The translations under genes were made by a program, and so were the position numbers. Under the pieces are notes generated by a model that was given only the letters and a program-made list of their open reading frames with translations, was not told the DNA's origin and searched no databases. Positions 1 through 10,919 of a stretch of 64,000 bases of DNA are shown here, one piece after another (position 1 is the stretch's first letter; each line of letters begins with the position of its first letter). The stretch lies in contig CM053334.1 in NCBI GenBank assembly GCA_028583605.1, positions 22,902,226 through 22,966,225 of the forward strand, given 5' to 3'. This stretch comes from Dastarcus helophoroides (lineage: Eukaryota; Arthropoda; Insecta; Coleoptera; Bothrideridae).

Positions 1-2467
1 CGTGAAATTCTCAAGTTCGAATTTAAAATTCAAATTTCGATAAAAAAAGATCGAAATTTAAAGATTAAACTTAAAATTTCAAGAGAAGGCATATCATATT
101 TCTAGAAAAAGTTAAAATTTCTTATTTGTAAACTACATTTTTCAAAAAAAATAACATTTTCGGAATTAAAGAAAAAATGTTATTTTCAAATAAACTTATT
201 GTCAACAATATTCATTTATTTTTATTTTTTAAAGTAGGAATTATTGAAATTTTTGAGTTCAACATTTCTAGAAGAGTCTCAAAATTTCGAAATAAAAAAT
301 AATCAAAATGGTAAAAAACATCATTGATAAGTAACTGTCCTGATTTAATTTTTTTCTAGTAATTTTGAAGTTCCAGAGAAATTTCAAAAATCAAATATTC
401 CTGCTTGAGGCCAATTTTTTGTGATTAAAATTCAAATTTTGACAATTTATTTGTACATTAAAATACAAGTTTTTTTTGGAAATTTGTTTCAAAACTTTAC
501 ACAATTTTAAAAATAGAAAATTTTATTATTATTTTTTTTTAAATTTGAGTGTTATTTCTAAATTTTTCTCCAAACATGTAAATTTAAAAAGAAAAACGGT
601 ACCACTTTTGAAATATAAAGCTAACGTTATCAGAAAAGTCGAATTTAAACAAAAGTGTCAAATTTTAAAAAAAATTAAAATTTTCATAGAAAGTCAGATT
701 TTCAAAAGAAAACAAGGATTTCGAAAAAAATTCTCAATTTTTTAAATGGTCGACATTTTCAATAATTTTGGGAATGTGGGAAAAATAGCGACATTTAAAA
801 TAAAATACAGAGTTTTTAATTGAATTTTCAGAAAAACTGAATTTTTTTAACATTGGAGAAACTCAAAATTATCGAAAAATTCGTAATTATCAATAAAGTT
901 AAAATTTTGAAAAGGTAAAATTTTGAAAAAAGTCGAAATTTTCAATAGAATCTTTTAAGTCGAAGATTTAATTGGAAGTGTTTTTAAAAAATGTATAAAT
1001 AAAATTTTTAAAAAAAATCAAGTTTTCAAAAACATCGAAATTTTAAAAAAAGTCGAAATTTTGAAATGGAGTTTAAATTTTACGAAGTATTAGTCGAATA
1101 TTTTAATAAAAGGTTTCAAGAAGTGTCTGACAAAAAAAATCACAATGTTTAAATAAAGGATCGACAGTTTTTAGAAAATGTCAAAATTTTGAAAATATTT
1201 GAAATTAAAAAGATGGTCAAAATTTTTAAGTTTCCCAAAAATTTTAAATTTTGAAAAATTCGAACATTTGAAAAAGGCCGGAATTTTCAACAAAGTGGGA
1301 ATTAAAATAAAAGGTCGAAAATTTCAAAAAAATGCAGATGTAAGAAAAGATTAAAATTTTCAATAAAGAAAGTCAAAATTTGTTGACAAGGCAAACATTT
1401 TTAAAATCTTTTTTTGCAAAAGAAGAAATTTTTAAAAAAGAATAGGTCGAAATTTTATAGTCGAAATTAAAAAAATATCAAAATTTGCAAAAGATTTAAG
1501 AATTTTTATTGAATTTACGAAATAATTGGAAATTTAAAAAAAAAGCTTAAATTTTGAATAGTTGGGAAATTTGTACTTAACTTCTCAATAAAAACCAAAC
1601 CAAAATGACAATTATCAGATAGATCGAGGTTTTAGAAAATCAAAATATTGAGAGGTTAAAATTTTGGAAGAAGTTTTAATTTTTGGTAGTTAAAATTTTA
1701 AATCAAAGTGAAACATTCTTTTAAAAAGTTAAAATTTTAGCTCGAAAAAATTAAATTTTTGAAGAAATGTCAAACATTTCATAAAATTCCAAAATTTTCA
1801 AAACAATCAAAATTTTGAAAGAATTTCGAAAATTAAGAAGTAGCGAAATTTTCAACAACAAAAATCAAAAAATAATCGAAAATTTGCAAAAAAAAGTCGA
1901 ATTTTCGAAAAATAGTTGACATTTAAATAAAAACCAGTCGAAATTTCTAAGAATCGAAATTGAAAACTAAGAAGTAGCCAAATTTTCTACAAAAAAAAAT
2001 CAAAAAATAATCGAAACTTTGCAAAGAAAAGTCGAACTCTTGGAAAATAGTTGACATTTAAATAAAAACCAGTCGAAATTATTAAGAATCGAAATCTTCA
2101 ATAAAAAAAATATAATTTTTCAAAAAAAATTACAAAAAAACAGAACACGAAAAAGTCTAAATATTTACGAAAATACCAACATTTTTAAAAGAGTTTTTTA
2201 GAAAAATCAACACTTAAAAATAAAATAAGGTCGAGATTACAAGAAAAAATCTAAATTTTGCAATACAGTCGAAATTTGGAAAAAATTCAACATTACAATG
2301 AAGTCGACATTATCAACAATTTTTATTGTCAAGTTTTCAAATAAATCTAAAATTATTGAAAAGTAACATTTTGAAAATGTTGAAATTTTCAGTCGAAATC
2401 TTAAAAATTTTAAAACGTTAAACATTGTCGTAGCACCCCCATTAATTTTGGCTACGAGCCGCCACTG
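1..2467 (-). repeat. AT-rich interspersed repeat X, right-hand copy
   Basis: This stretch is very AT-rich and built from degenerate words such as GTCGAAATTTT and AAAATTTTG. It has no credible gene. Positions about 10-320 match 50830-51130 closely, including the shared run AAAGATTAAACTTAAAATTT, so it is one copy of a repeat found elsewhere in the window. Its right edge at 2410-2467 reads, on the minus strand, CAGTGGCGGCT followed by GGGGGTGCTACG. That resembles the + strand starts of repeats at 29085 and 48659 (CAGTGGCGGCTTCGCG and CAGTGGTGGCTGGCG, each followed by GCAGCACCCC). I infer one large non-autonomous element family whose terminus is CAGTGGYGGCT. Its superfamily is uncertain; the CAG start would suit hAT, but no target duplication was found. 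Confidence 0.6.
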
Positions 2468-2499
2468 AATTCCAATCTGAAATTGCACATCTTATGGTG

Positions 2500-2770
2500 C
2501 TGTATTCCGCTCGTTAGTGAAGCTTCTTGAAGTAATGCCAACATATCAATTCCACTACTCCTTCCAGATGTCTTTGGTAACCTTAGCTAAGGCTTTCTTT
2601 CATAACTCTGTGGGATGAGCAGTGCAGTGTTGTCGGCTCAGAAAATCTATGTGTTATTGTATCCACGTCAAGCGAGTAGTGGTGACAATTTACGAGAAGC
2701 AGCGCAAACCGTAACGTTCTTAAATTTTTTTTCTACGATTACTGCTGGGAATTACCTTAAATCCTTCAGC
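2500..2770 (+). repeat. Interspersed repeat Y, fragment
   Basis: Degenerate copy of a repeat also seen at 25815-25985, 26150-26455 and, inverted, 43925-44115. Shared landmarks in order are AAGTAATGCCAACA, a CTACTnCTTC block, AGCAGTGNAGNGTTGTCGGC, ATTGTATCCAC and CTACGATTACT. It encodes nothing recognisable. Class unknown; it could be a SINE or part of a LINE 3' region, because two other copies lie directly beside LINE pieces. Confidence 0.55.
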
Positions 2771-3695
2771 CAGTTTCGTTCAACATTTAGAAGTCCTATG
2801 TTAGGCCAACACAAATTTTGTAACCAAGCGTTAACATGAAAATGTTTTCTTTTTCGTAGTATGATAGTTGTAGGTATGTATGTCAGTTGTAGGTGTAGTA
2901 TAGTAAGGTATAGTCCAGCAGATACTTGGTGGCTAGTAGTGGGAGACAGTATCTGCATCTGCGCACTCTTACGTCACGTCAGAAGCGATTTGGTCGACTG
3001 TGCACCCCTTTCGCTCTCCATCAAATCTCTGTTGAATAATACGACGTACTCAAAGAAAATTAAAATTAAGAAGCTACTATTTTTTGTTCCCCTGCCCCAC
3101 GTGAAGTCATCCCAGTGCCAAAAATCCTTGGATAGTCAAATTAGTGTATCCTGGAAGCAAACAAAGCTGGAAACTAATAAATCTAGACTCTAACAAAGCT
3201 ACGTGTTCAGTTTTAATCATAGAATGTTAAAAAGGAGCTAATCAATTAGATCCTAGAAATCTTTGCACAAAATATAGACCTATGCAAGATATCAAATAAA
3301 TCAAAGCAGAAAATGGTGAATCATTTATTTCGTTCAAACGAGAACCCTATAAATATATCCTGTGATGGTATCGTCTAAAATAGTGCGGAATTATTAACTC
3401 GCGAAGCCATAGAACAAAGAAAATCTCCAATACGATCTCATAAATAAAACGCTTGACAGTGGCAGCAGTGGGATTTCCTTGAAGTCATTACATTAACGAC
3501 ATCCAATCAATCAATGATTTGATAACTGACGCGAAGATTTAGATATTATGAACCGTCGCTTGTTCGTTATGGACCGATATAAGCCATCACATTAAGGTCC
3601 CAGCTTACAAAAACTTTCATAATGTATAGACTTATGACTTATAGGGGCGAATCTCGTCTTCAGATCCAGTCTGACGATTGCTTCTAGTAAAATAT
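2771..3695. other. Unassigned spacer with possible LTR-retroelement remnant
   Basis: No gene is recognised. Short open stretches occur but show no family motif. At 3460-3477 the sequence TGGCAGCAGTGGGATTT resembles a primer-binding site complementary to a leucine tRNA 3' end. It lies just after an AATAAA-like signal and GCTTGACA, the arrangement expected at the inner edge of a 5' LTR. No matching second LTR or polyprotein was seen, so this is only a hint. Confidence 0.3.
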
Positions 3696-4015
3696 TGTAA
3701 CGCAATGTAAATAGATGGAATAGAATTTAGAATAGAATTGTATAATTTAAACAAACGGCAGATAAGCGTTCCAGAAATTTCGGCAAACGATAAGTCCTTA
3801 TCTGCCGAAAAGTTCTAGAAGCCGGGAACCAAAACTATAAAAGGCGGTCAGCTTTTCCCTCAAGTGAAGTCAGTTAGAATCAGTGTAATTAGTGAATTAG
3901 TAGAAGTCAATAATAAGTGAGTTAATTGTCAATTGTGGTGATCCAAGTTGAGTTCAGTAATAAAGTGGGTATAATCCATCACGTGTAATCAATTCGAACC
4001 GAGAAGCCCGTAACA
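3696..4015 (+). mobile_element. Gypsy-like solo LTR, copy 1 (320 bp)
   Basis: Begins TGTAACGCAATG and ends CCCGTAACA, so the termini are TGT...ACA. It is flanked on both sides by ATAT (3692-3695 and 4016-4019), a 4-bp target duplication as made by Gypsy-type integrases. A second copy with the same ends, the same internal blocks (AACGGCAGATAAGCGTTCCA, TTATCTGC, TAATAAAGTGGGTAT) and also flanked by ATAT lies at 34550-34909. There is no internal region or second LTR beside it, so it is a solo LTR left by LTR-LTR recombination. It carries a TATA box and a polyadenylation-type AATAAA near 3959. Confidence 0.85.
3836..3876 (+). promoter_or_regulatory. LTR core promoter
   Basis: TATAAAAG at 3836-3843 is followed about 36 bp later by an arthropod initiator, TCAGTT, around 3870-3875. 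The sister LTR has TATATAAAG at 34720 and TCAGTT with its A at 34750, a 30-bp spacing. Conservation of both elements between diverged copies supports a retroelement promoter driving transcription on the + strand. Confidence 0.6.
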
Positions 4016-4239
4016 ATATCAAGGATTCTGTATGCATACTTAATCATCTGACATAATATAAACATTTGTATAACTCTATAATTCTTGATCTGCTATTTGT
4101 CTGGAAATAACTCTTGAAGACTAAAAAAAATCTGAGTTTTGGATAAAGTCCAAATTATCAAATAAAATTAAAAGTTCGAGGAAAATGATCGAATTTTTCG
4201 TTGAACTAAAAATTTTGGAAGACGTCAATAGAAGTATCT
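4016..4239. other. Unassigned spacer
   Basis: No gene or clear repeat seen. The last hundred bases carry the AT-rich words common to the arrays of this window. Confidence 0.4.
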
Positions 4240-4375
4240 AGTATCTTTCTGAATATGATAGTGTGGCTGTCGAAACGTATTAGAGCAACCTTTGTTGTGT
4301 TTTTTAGTCTTTCTTGATGTCACGGGACAAGATTTGTATTTCAATTTTTAAAGTAGCAAACTAATAAAATCGTGT
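4240..4375 (+). mobile_element. Ribozyme-type short retroelement, 3' half
   Basis: Degenerate copy of the family best seen at 60475-60637. It retains CTGAATATGATAG, GGCTGTCGAAACG and ATTAGAGCAACCTTTGTTG, then TTTCTTGATGTCACGGGACA and TTTGTATTTCAATTTTTAAAG. The hammerhead-like core (about 4253-4288) is mutated: ACGCGTT is ACGTATT and the CTGANGA box reads CTGAATA. The left inverted arm is missing. Non-coding. Confidence 0.65.
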
Positions 4376-4662
4376 CAAGAAAATTCAACTAGGGAATAAC
4401 AGTGTCTATGTCATGTAGTTCGAAACCACACTAGTGAACGAGTCAAAATATTAGAAATATTTTAAAATAAATGTTGTTCAAACTGATTCGATAGTATCAC
4501 GCTAATTCGCTTGACCAGCATGCTCTAATAACAATTTGAATACACTGTTAACGTTGGAGCACGTTGGTAACGCGTGATGGTGACAAGTGATTGGTCACAG
4601 GAAACCATAAGTTTACCTCCTATCCAAAATTGCTCAACGCGCCTAAAGAAGTTCTTACTTCA
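4376..4662. other. Unassigned spacer
   Basis: No gene or recognisable repeat. Base composition is slightly less AT-biased than the neighbouring arrays. Confidence 0.35.
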
Positions 4663-4962
4663 AACAATGTTTGAAAAAGTTAAAAATTCAGAAAAAAATC
4701 TGAATTTAAAAAAAGCTTAGTTTTAAAAAAGTAAAAACCACCAAATAAAATCAAGACCTCGAGTAAACGTCAACATTTTGAAAAATGGCTCGAAATTTTC
4801 ATTAGACTGGAAATTTTGAATATCCGTCGAAATTATAAAAAAAATCAAATTCTATATAAATCTAAATTAACAAGGAGGTCTAAATTTCGTGACAAAGTAA
4901 ACATTTTGAAAAAATTTTCCAAATGTCAAAACCAATAGAATCGAAATTTTGAAAAATAGGCT
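4663..4962 (+). repeat. AT-rich array flank, interrupted by the inverted-repeat element
   Basis: Ends with CAAATGTCAAAACCAATAGA followed by ATCGAAATTTTGAAAAATAGG. The same phrase recurs at 8848-8890 and 9394-9436 inside the ~548-bp tandem array. So this is the left flank of that array, split by insertion of the 3.4-kb element at 4963. Confidence 0.6.
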
Positions 4963-7900
4963 ACTTCCATAGCGAAAGTGCCCCCACCGGGAACCTATAC
5001 CATGATCTATGTCGTTACGTACAGAATATTATTGCAAATTAATATAGGTGGATTTCCCCCTCCATCTTTAGTTACCATGGAAATAATTGAAGAAAACCTT
5101 CCTCATGCACCTTTTTTTCTAAGCTATCTAACTGTTAAACTATTGAAGGTAGCGAAAAAAAGCTAACTGTTTGTGATAGTACATTGCAGGATCCATTTTA
5201 TAATTTTTTTAGGGTAGGCTAGCCCCCTAGAAATATCAATAAAACACAAATAAAAATTTTCATTAATAATTTCTATAATATCTGTTGGAGTGACCACTTT
5301 ACAAAAAATACAGAAAATGTACTTCATATGCCACCTAACAGCATACCAAGTTTCATTAAAATCCAGTTGGTGCAACATGTCAAACAAAAAATTTAATATG
5401 TCTGCATACAATATCTAAGCCTGCTGATATTAAGTAAATGTAATTATTATTATTATCCTACCAAAAATACGTTTTTCATATTGAATAATATAACTTTGTG
5501 GATTACTTAAGGAATAAAAGTTTTTACGAACCCAACTTCTAATCTTTTTTATTTCCAAGTTACAGGCTGTTTCATTATACAGGAAAATAAAATTATTTTA
5601 ATTTATATTTCTAAAACCCTTTGACCTAGCGTTATAAAATTTGATATATAGTATCAGTATATTAAAAGGAATCTTCTGCATTTATTCCCTTTTTTTTAAA
5701 CGCCAGGGGCGTACGTTAAGATAATAATATTAAATTTTAATATGAGAAAAATGCCATGCCACTGTATGTTAAAGTCTTAAAAAGATGAAAGATTAAGAAT
5801 TGTTATGTAGTACCAAAAAATGCATAACTGAAAGCAGGAAAATACCTTTGCAAATTTATAGCAATTTATATACGAGGTAAAGCAACAAAAATTGAACAGA
5901 GTCAATAAATTATAGGATTTTTTTTATTGTTGAAAAAAATGCAAAAATAGGTTGACTTTGTTTGAATCAAGACAACTTTGGTCGTTTTAATGACAACTTC
6001 CTAAACAGGGCTTGTATCTCTCAAAAATTTTAATGGAAAGGGGCCCATGTTGGAGATCATTGGAAAACCATTTGATGCTCTATCTATTTTTAATTTGATT
6101 AATTTTTTAAGATATAAGGTAGTGTGCTTGTCATTCAGATTCAGTAAAATGTTTACCTTTTATTCTGGTTTATTTATTTATTTTGTTCTATATAGGAATA
6201 AAAAAAGATTCTGATGATAGATCATGTAGTATCCCTACGATTGTGACAAGAAAGTGAATTTAGTCTGACATGTTATCTCTAATTAAAATGATTTATTTGA
6301 TTGCGGGAAGGGTACAAGTGATAAAATTGTTTTGTAAAAATAACTAATAAATATCTCATCTTTTCGACAAATAACAATCCAGTAGGAATTGTTCTGAAAT
6401 TAGTAGCAAAATTCTGAGAGACGAGATCTGTGGCTAATAAAAAATTAATTACTGAATATCTCATTTAAAATGACGATGTAAAGACTTGTGACTGTTTGAT
6501 GACATGTTGCTATAAAGGGTAGATCATATTACATTTAGTTCCGTATTTAATTAGTCGCAGCCCGTATATCCTTTATATCGGAGTTTTTTAACTAATTTCA
6601 GAACAATTTTGCCACCTATCGTCATCATTATTTATTTATCGGTCAATTAAATATACCAAGCTCTTATAGAAAACAAAAACATTATTTTTATAAAATTATT
6701 TTAATAGAATACTTTTTAATTCAACAGATTGTCTATTTAAATATAAAACTTCCAAGTGAAATAATTTCTTTTATAACAGATACCTTAGGAGAATTGTTTT
6801 CCATATGTTTAAATAACTGCTTTGATTTAAAGAAAATAATAATGGAAGTTTGCATGCTACAGGGTATACTTCCTAATATATTCTTCATGGTAGACCCTTA
6901 TTGACCGGAAATATTACGTTTTTATCAAAATAACAAATTTTTATTTTTCCATATCTAATTTTGGGTCTTCTTTTTTTGATTATTCCTATTCTATGTAAAA
7001 TAAACTAACCTCTTAATTTGTGAACTGTCATGAAGTGACGTTTTCAATAAATTTAAATATCACGTAGTCGCATTTCGAAAACTGTTTAGAAAATTGTCAA
7101 CAAACCATAAAAATTTAAATATTGCCAAACTGGGCCGAAGAAATATTAAATAAATTGAAAAAAACAAAAAATTCCTAATATATCTTCAAATAAAATTAAT
7201 GAAATTCAAAAAGTAACTTATGGTGGCAAAGACAAAAAAAACCAAGTTTGATGTGCAACTTGAATCCTAGCAGGGGGGTTGCATTTAAAACTCTAAAATG
7301 TACTGCAAAATATGGTTCTTTGCCAAAAATAATCTAACTATTTTCTCATGTTGTTGCAAAACAAAATCACAAACTTTATTGGATTGTGTTATGTTTTTGT
7401 TAAGTAACCCCGTGTATGAATTGTTATAAGTTTGCAAAAATCATTTCCTGCGTTCAGTTATACATTTTTTGGTATCTGGTGACTACTTTTAAACTTTCAT
7501 TTTTTTCAAAACGTTAAAAAACAGTGGCGTACCACTTTTCTCACATAAATGTTTAATGTCAATACCCTAACGTACGCCCCTGACAGTTAAAAAAAACCTA
7601 ACAAGTGCAGAAGTTAGCCTTTAAAGTACTGATAATGTGTATCGAATTCCATGGAGCTAAGTTAAAGGGTTTCCGAAATACAAATAAAACTAATTTTATT
7701 TTCCTCTATAATAAAACAGCCTGTAACTCGTAAATAAAAAATATTAGTACCCTAAATTAATATGAACTTTTAATCCTTAAGCAATCTGAAAAAGTATTTT
7801 TTTTAATATGGAAACGTTTTTAAAGTAGGATAACAATTATATTTATTTCAAATATACGAGGGCAGCAGGCGCAGAGGTTATGGGCAGATATATTTAATTT

Positions 7901-8330
7901 TTTTGACATGTTGCACCACTTTGATTTTAATGAAAACTTAGGTACGCTGTTAGAAGACATACTGGACATATTTTTTATACGTTTTGTAGAGTGGATCACT
8001 TAGAGAGACCTTACAAAAATTGATACTTAAAATTTTTATTTGTATTTTATTAATATTTGTAGTGGGGCTAGCTCCCCCAAAAATATTTATAAAATAAACC
8101 CTACGGTAAACCATTACCATCAGTTTGTTTTGCTTTTGCTACCTTTAATAGTTTATTAAATATGTCGCTTTAAAAAAAAGGTGCCTGAGGAAGGTTTATT
8201 TTTAATTATATCCTTAGTAACCGAAGATGGAGGGGGAAAATTGACATATAGTAATTACTAGTGTGACCCTAATACGTTATGAGATAGATCACGATATAGG
8301 TTCCCGGTGGGGGCAATTTCACTATGGAAG
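4963..8330. mobile_element. Non-autonomous element with ~0.8-kb terminal inverted repeats
   Basis: The left arm (about 4963-5790) and right arm (about 7490-8330) are inverted copies that pair almost continuously. Matching landmarks are ACTTCCATAG, TGCCCCCACCGGGAACCTAT, the TTTCCCCCTCCATCTT block, CTTCCTCA-GCACCTTTTTTT, AAACAGCCTGTAACT and CAGGGGCGTACGTTA (5704 forward, ending 7583 reverse). The arms have diverged, so the insertion is old. Flanks ATAGGCTA and TATGGCTA suggest an imperfect ~8-bp target duplication. The interior (about 5790-7490) has no transposase and contains a younger short retroelement at 6882-7171. Superfamily unclear: foldback-like, or hAT-like from the CAG at the inner terminus. 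Confidence 0.75.
6882..7171 (+). mobile_element. Short retroelement of the hammerhead family, ribozyme-less copy (290 bp)
   Basis: Bounded by a perfect 12-bp direct repeat TTCCTAATATAT (6870-6881 and 7172-7183). It starts TCTTCATGGTAGACCC and shares its head (through GACCGGAAATATTA) and tail (CTAACCTCTTAATTTGTGAA through GGCCGAAGAAAT and an A-rich end) with the element at 22352-23214. That longer copy carries two hammerhead ribozymes; this one joins the head directly to the arm beyond the ribozyme. The target duplication length and A-rich end indicate target-primed reverse transcription by a partner enzyme. Non-coding. Confidence 0.8.
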
Positions 8331-9776
8331 TATGGCTAGACCAATTGCAAAAAGTGTACGGAACATTTTTCGGAAAAGATTGAAATTTAGGAAAAAGTAG
8401 ACATCTAAAAAGATGAAATATACACAGAAGTAAAAGTTTCACAAAAAAGGGGAATTTTCTTAAAAAAGACAAAATTTCCAAAATAACTCCAACTACAAAG
8501 AAAAATATTTAATTTTGAAAAAGTAGTGAAAAAATCAGGGGATTTCGAAAAAAGATGTTTTTTGAATAAAAAAACTAGAAGTAAAATGTTTAGAATAGGG
8601 CTAAATTTTAGGAAAAACCTGTTTTAAAAGAAAAGAACAAAATTTCGAGTAAAAAATGAAATTACAGAAAAAAGTTGATATTTCTAGAAACTTTAGAAAT
8701 CTAGTTAAAGTTTCTGTAAATTCAGATCTTAAAAGATCTAAAGTAAGAAAAAAAAATTATAGCGTAATTTCCAAAAATAGGGAGTAAATTTGAAATTTTT
8801 TAAGGAAAGAACATTTTAAAGAGAATTAGAATTTTGGAATCATTTGTCAAATGTCAAAACCAATAGAATCTAAGTTTTGAAAAAAAGGCAAATTAGCAAA
8901 AAGTGTACGGAACATTTTTCGGAAAAGATTGAAATTTGGGAAAAAGTAGACATCTAAAAAGATGAAATATACACAGAAGTAAAAGTTCCACAAAAAAGGG
9001 GAATTTTCTTAAAAATGGCAACATTTCCAAAATAACTCTAAGTACAAAGAAAAATATTTAATTTTGAAAATGTAGTGAAAAAATCAGGGGATTTCGAAAA
9101 AAGGTGATTTTTGAATGAAAAAAACAAGAAGTAAAATTTTTAGAATAAGGCTTAATTTAAGGAAAAACCTATTTAAAAGAAAAGAACAACATTTCAAGTA
9201 AAAAATGAAATTCAAAGAAAAAGTTGATTTTTCTAGAATCTTTAGAAATCTAGTTAAAATTTCTGTAAATTCAAATCTTAAAAGATCTAAATTAAAAAAA
9301 AATTATAGCGTTATTTCCAAAAATAGGGAGTAAATTTGAAATTTTTTAAGGAAAGAACATTTTAAAGAGAAATTAGAATTTTGAAATCATTTGTCAAATG
9401 TCAAAACCAATAAAATCTAAGTTTTGAAAAAAAGGCAAATTTGCAAAAAGTGTACGGAACATTTTTCGGAAAAGATTGAAATTTGAAAAAAGTACACATT
9501 TAAAAAGATAAAATATATACAGAAGTAAAAGTTTCACAAAAAAGGGGAATTTTCTTAAAAAAGGCAACATTTCCAAAATAACTCTAACAATAAGTAGAAA
9601 GAAAAATATTTAATTTTGAAAAAGTAGTGAAAAAATCAGGGGATTTCGAAAAAAGATGATTTTTGAATGAAAAAACCAAGAAGTAAAATTTTTAGAATAA
9701 AGCTAAATTTTAGGAAAAACGTGTTTTAAAAGAAAAGAACAAAATTTCGAGTAAGAAATGAAATTCCAGGAATAGT
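8331..9776 (+). repeat. ~548-bp tandem array
   Basis: The phrase TTGCAAAAAGTGTACGGAAC starts near 8344, 8892 and 9440, giving periods of about 548 bp and about 2.6 units. Units are very similar, including TCAGGGGATTTCGAAAA and AAAATAGGGAGTAAATTTG. They are AT-rich, with no coding capacity. The 60-70-residue minus-strand open stretches here are the same repeat translated in successive units and not genes. Confidence 0.85.
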
Positions 9777-9895
9777 CAAATTTGAGAATAGTCGTTTATA
9801 AGAAATATGGGGGGTATTGTCACCACCACTCCCTCTTTAGCTTGGACTATAGACGTTGATACAATAACACAAATCTTCAAGCAATAATTTTGGTG

Positions 9896-10024
9896 GAACG
9901 ACTGGTCCTTGGTTGTCTTCAAAAATTGAAATACAAATCTTATCCCTTGAAACCAAGAAAGAATCAAAAACATAACAAAAGTTGCTCTAACGCGTTTCGA
10001 TACCTATCATCTTCAGAGAGATAT
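9896..10024 (-). mobile_element. Ribozyme-type short retroelement, minus-strand copy
   Basis: Reads on the minus strand as the hammerhead-like core: TCTCTCTGAAGATGATAGG, then TATCGAAACGCGTTAGAGCA, then ACTTTTGTTATG, and the right arm (TTTCAAGGGATAAGATTTG, TATTTCAATTTTTGAAGAC, AACCAAGGACCAGTCGTT). Here the CTGAAGA box and the CTCT/AGAG stem I are intact, but stem II is eroded. The left inverted arm is absent, so it is a one-armed copy. Confidence 0.7.
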
Positions 10025-10919
10025 TGAGATGAATTTTGGACAACGAAAAATCGAAATTTTGAAAAAAAGATTAAATTTGAAAAGTTGAAATTTCTGGACC
10101 ATAATGGGTATGAAAAAATGTGGTAATTTTAACACAAAAGGACGAATGTCAAAAAATAATATCAAAATTTCCAAATAACAATTTCCAAAAATATAGAAAT
10201 TTTGCGAAAAAGATCGAAATTTTGGAAAAACACAAATTTTGAAGAAAACGTCGTCTTTTTTAGAAATATTGAATACTGAATTTTAAGATAGATATGAAAA
10301 TTTCCAAAAAAAAGTCAAATTTTAAGCAAATACTAAAAATATTCGAAATTTCTGATTCAAGCAGGTAGAAAGTTAGTGAAATAACGTTTTAAAAAAGACC
10401 AAATTTGAAGAAAAACCTGGAAGTTAAGAAACGAAATTTTGAGGAAAAGTCTAATAGGAAAGAATGTTTAAGAAAACAGGCGTAATCTAGCAAAAATCCA
10501 AAATATTTCAGAGACACATCGATGTTTTCAAAACATCGAATTATCCTTTGCATCCCTAGAGATAAATTTTAAAAAAATTGAGAGATAGTCAAGTAGGAAA
10601 GAAATTTGGAGTAAAAAGAAGTAATCCAGTAAAAATTCAAAACATTGGATTACATCCCTTACTTTGTGGATGATGCAGTAATGCGAAACCTGGTCCGGTG
10701 TTAGCAAATATTTATCAAACCCTTGTGGAATTTTTAAATTTAATTGCGTTTTTATCGTTAATAAAATTAAATAGTTATCAATAAAAAATTGGCAAATTTT
10801 TAGAAAAACTTAAAATTTTCCAGTTGAATATTTTTGTTTTGACTGTTCAAGAACGAACAAGAGAAGTGCCCCATTATAACGTCAAAAATGTTCTATATTA
10901 AGATAAATGTTGACATTTG
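10025..10919. repeat. AT-rich spacer with a shared 70-bp motif
   Basis: Mostly AT-rich words like those of repeat X. At about 10676-10735 there is TGCGAAACCTGGTCC, GTTAGCAAATATTTATCAAA and TTGTGGAATTTTTA. The same block occurs at 30618-30680 immediately upstream of a ribozyme-type element, so it may be the 5' part of a longer version of that element. No gene. Confidence 0.5.
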
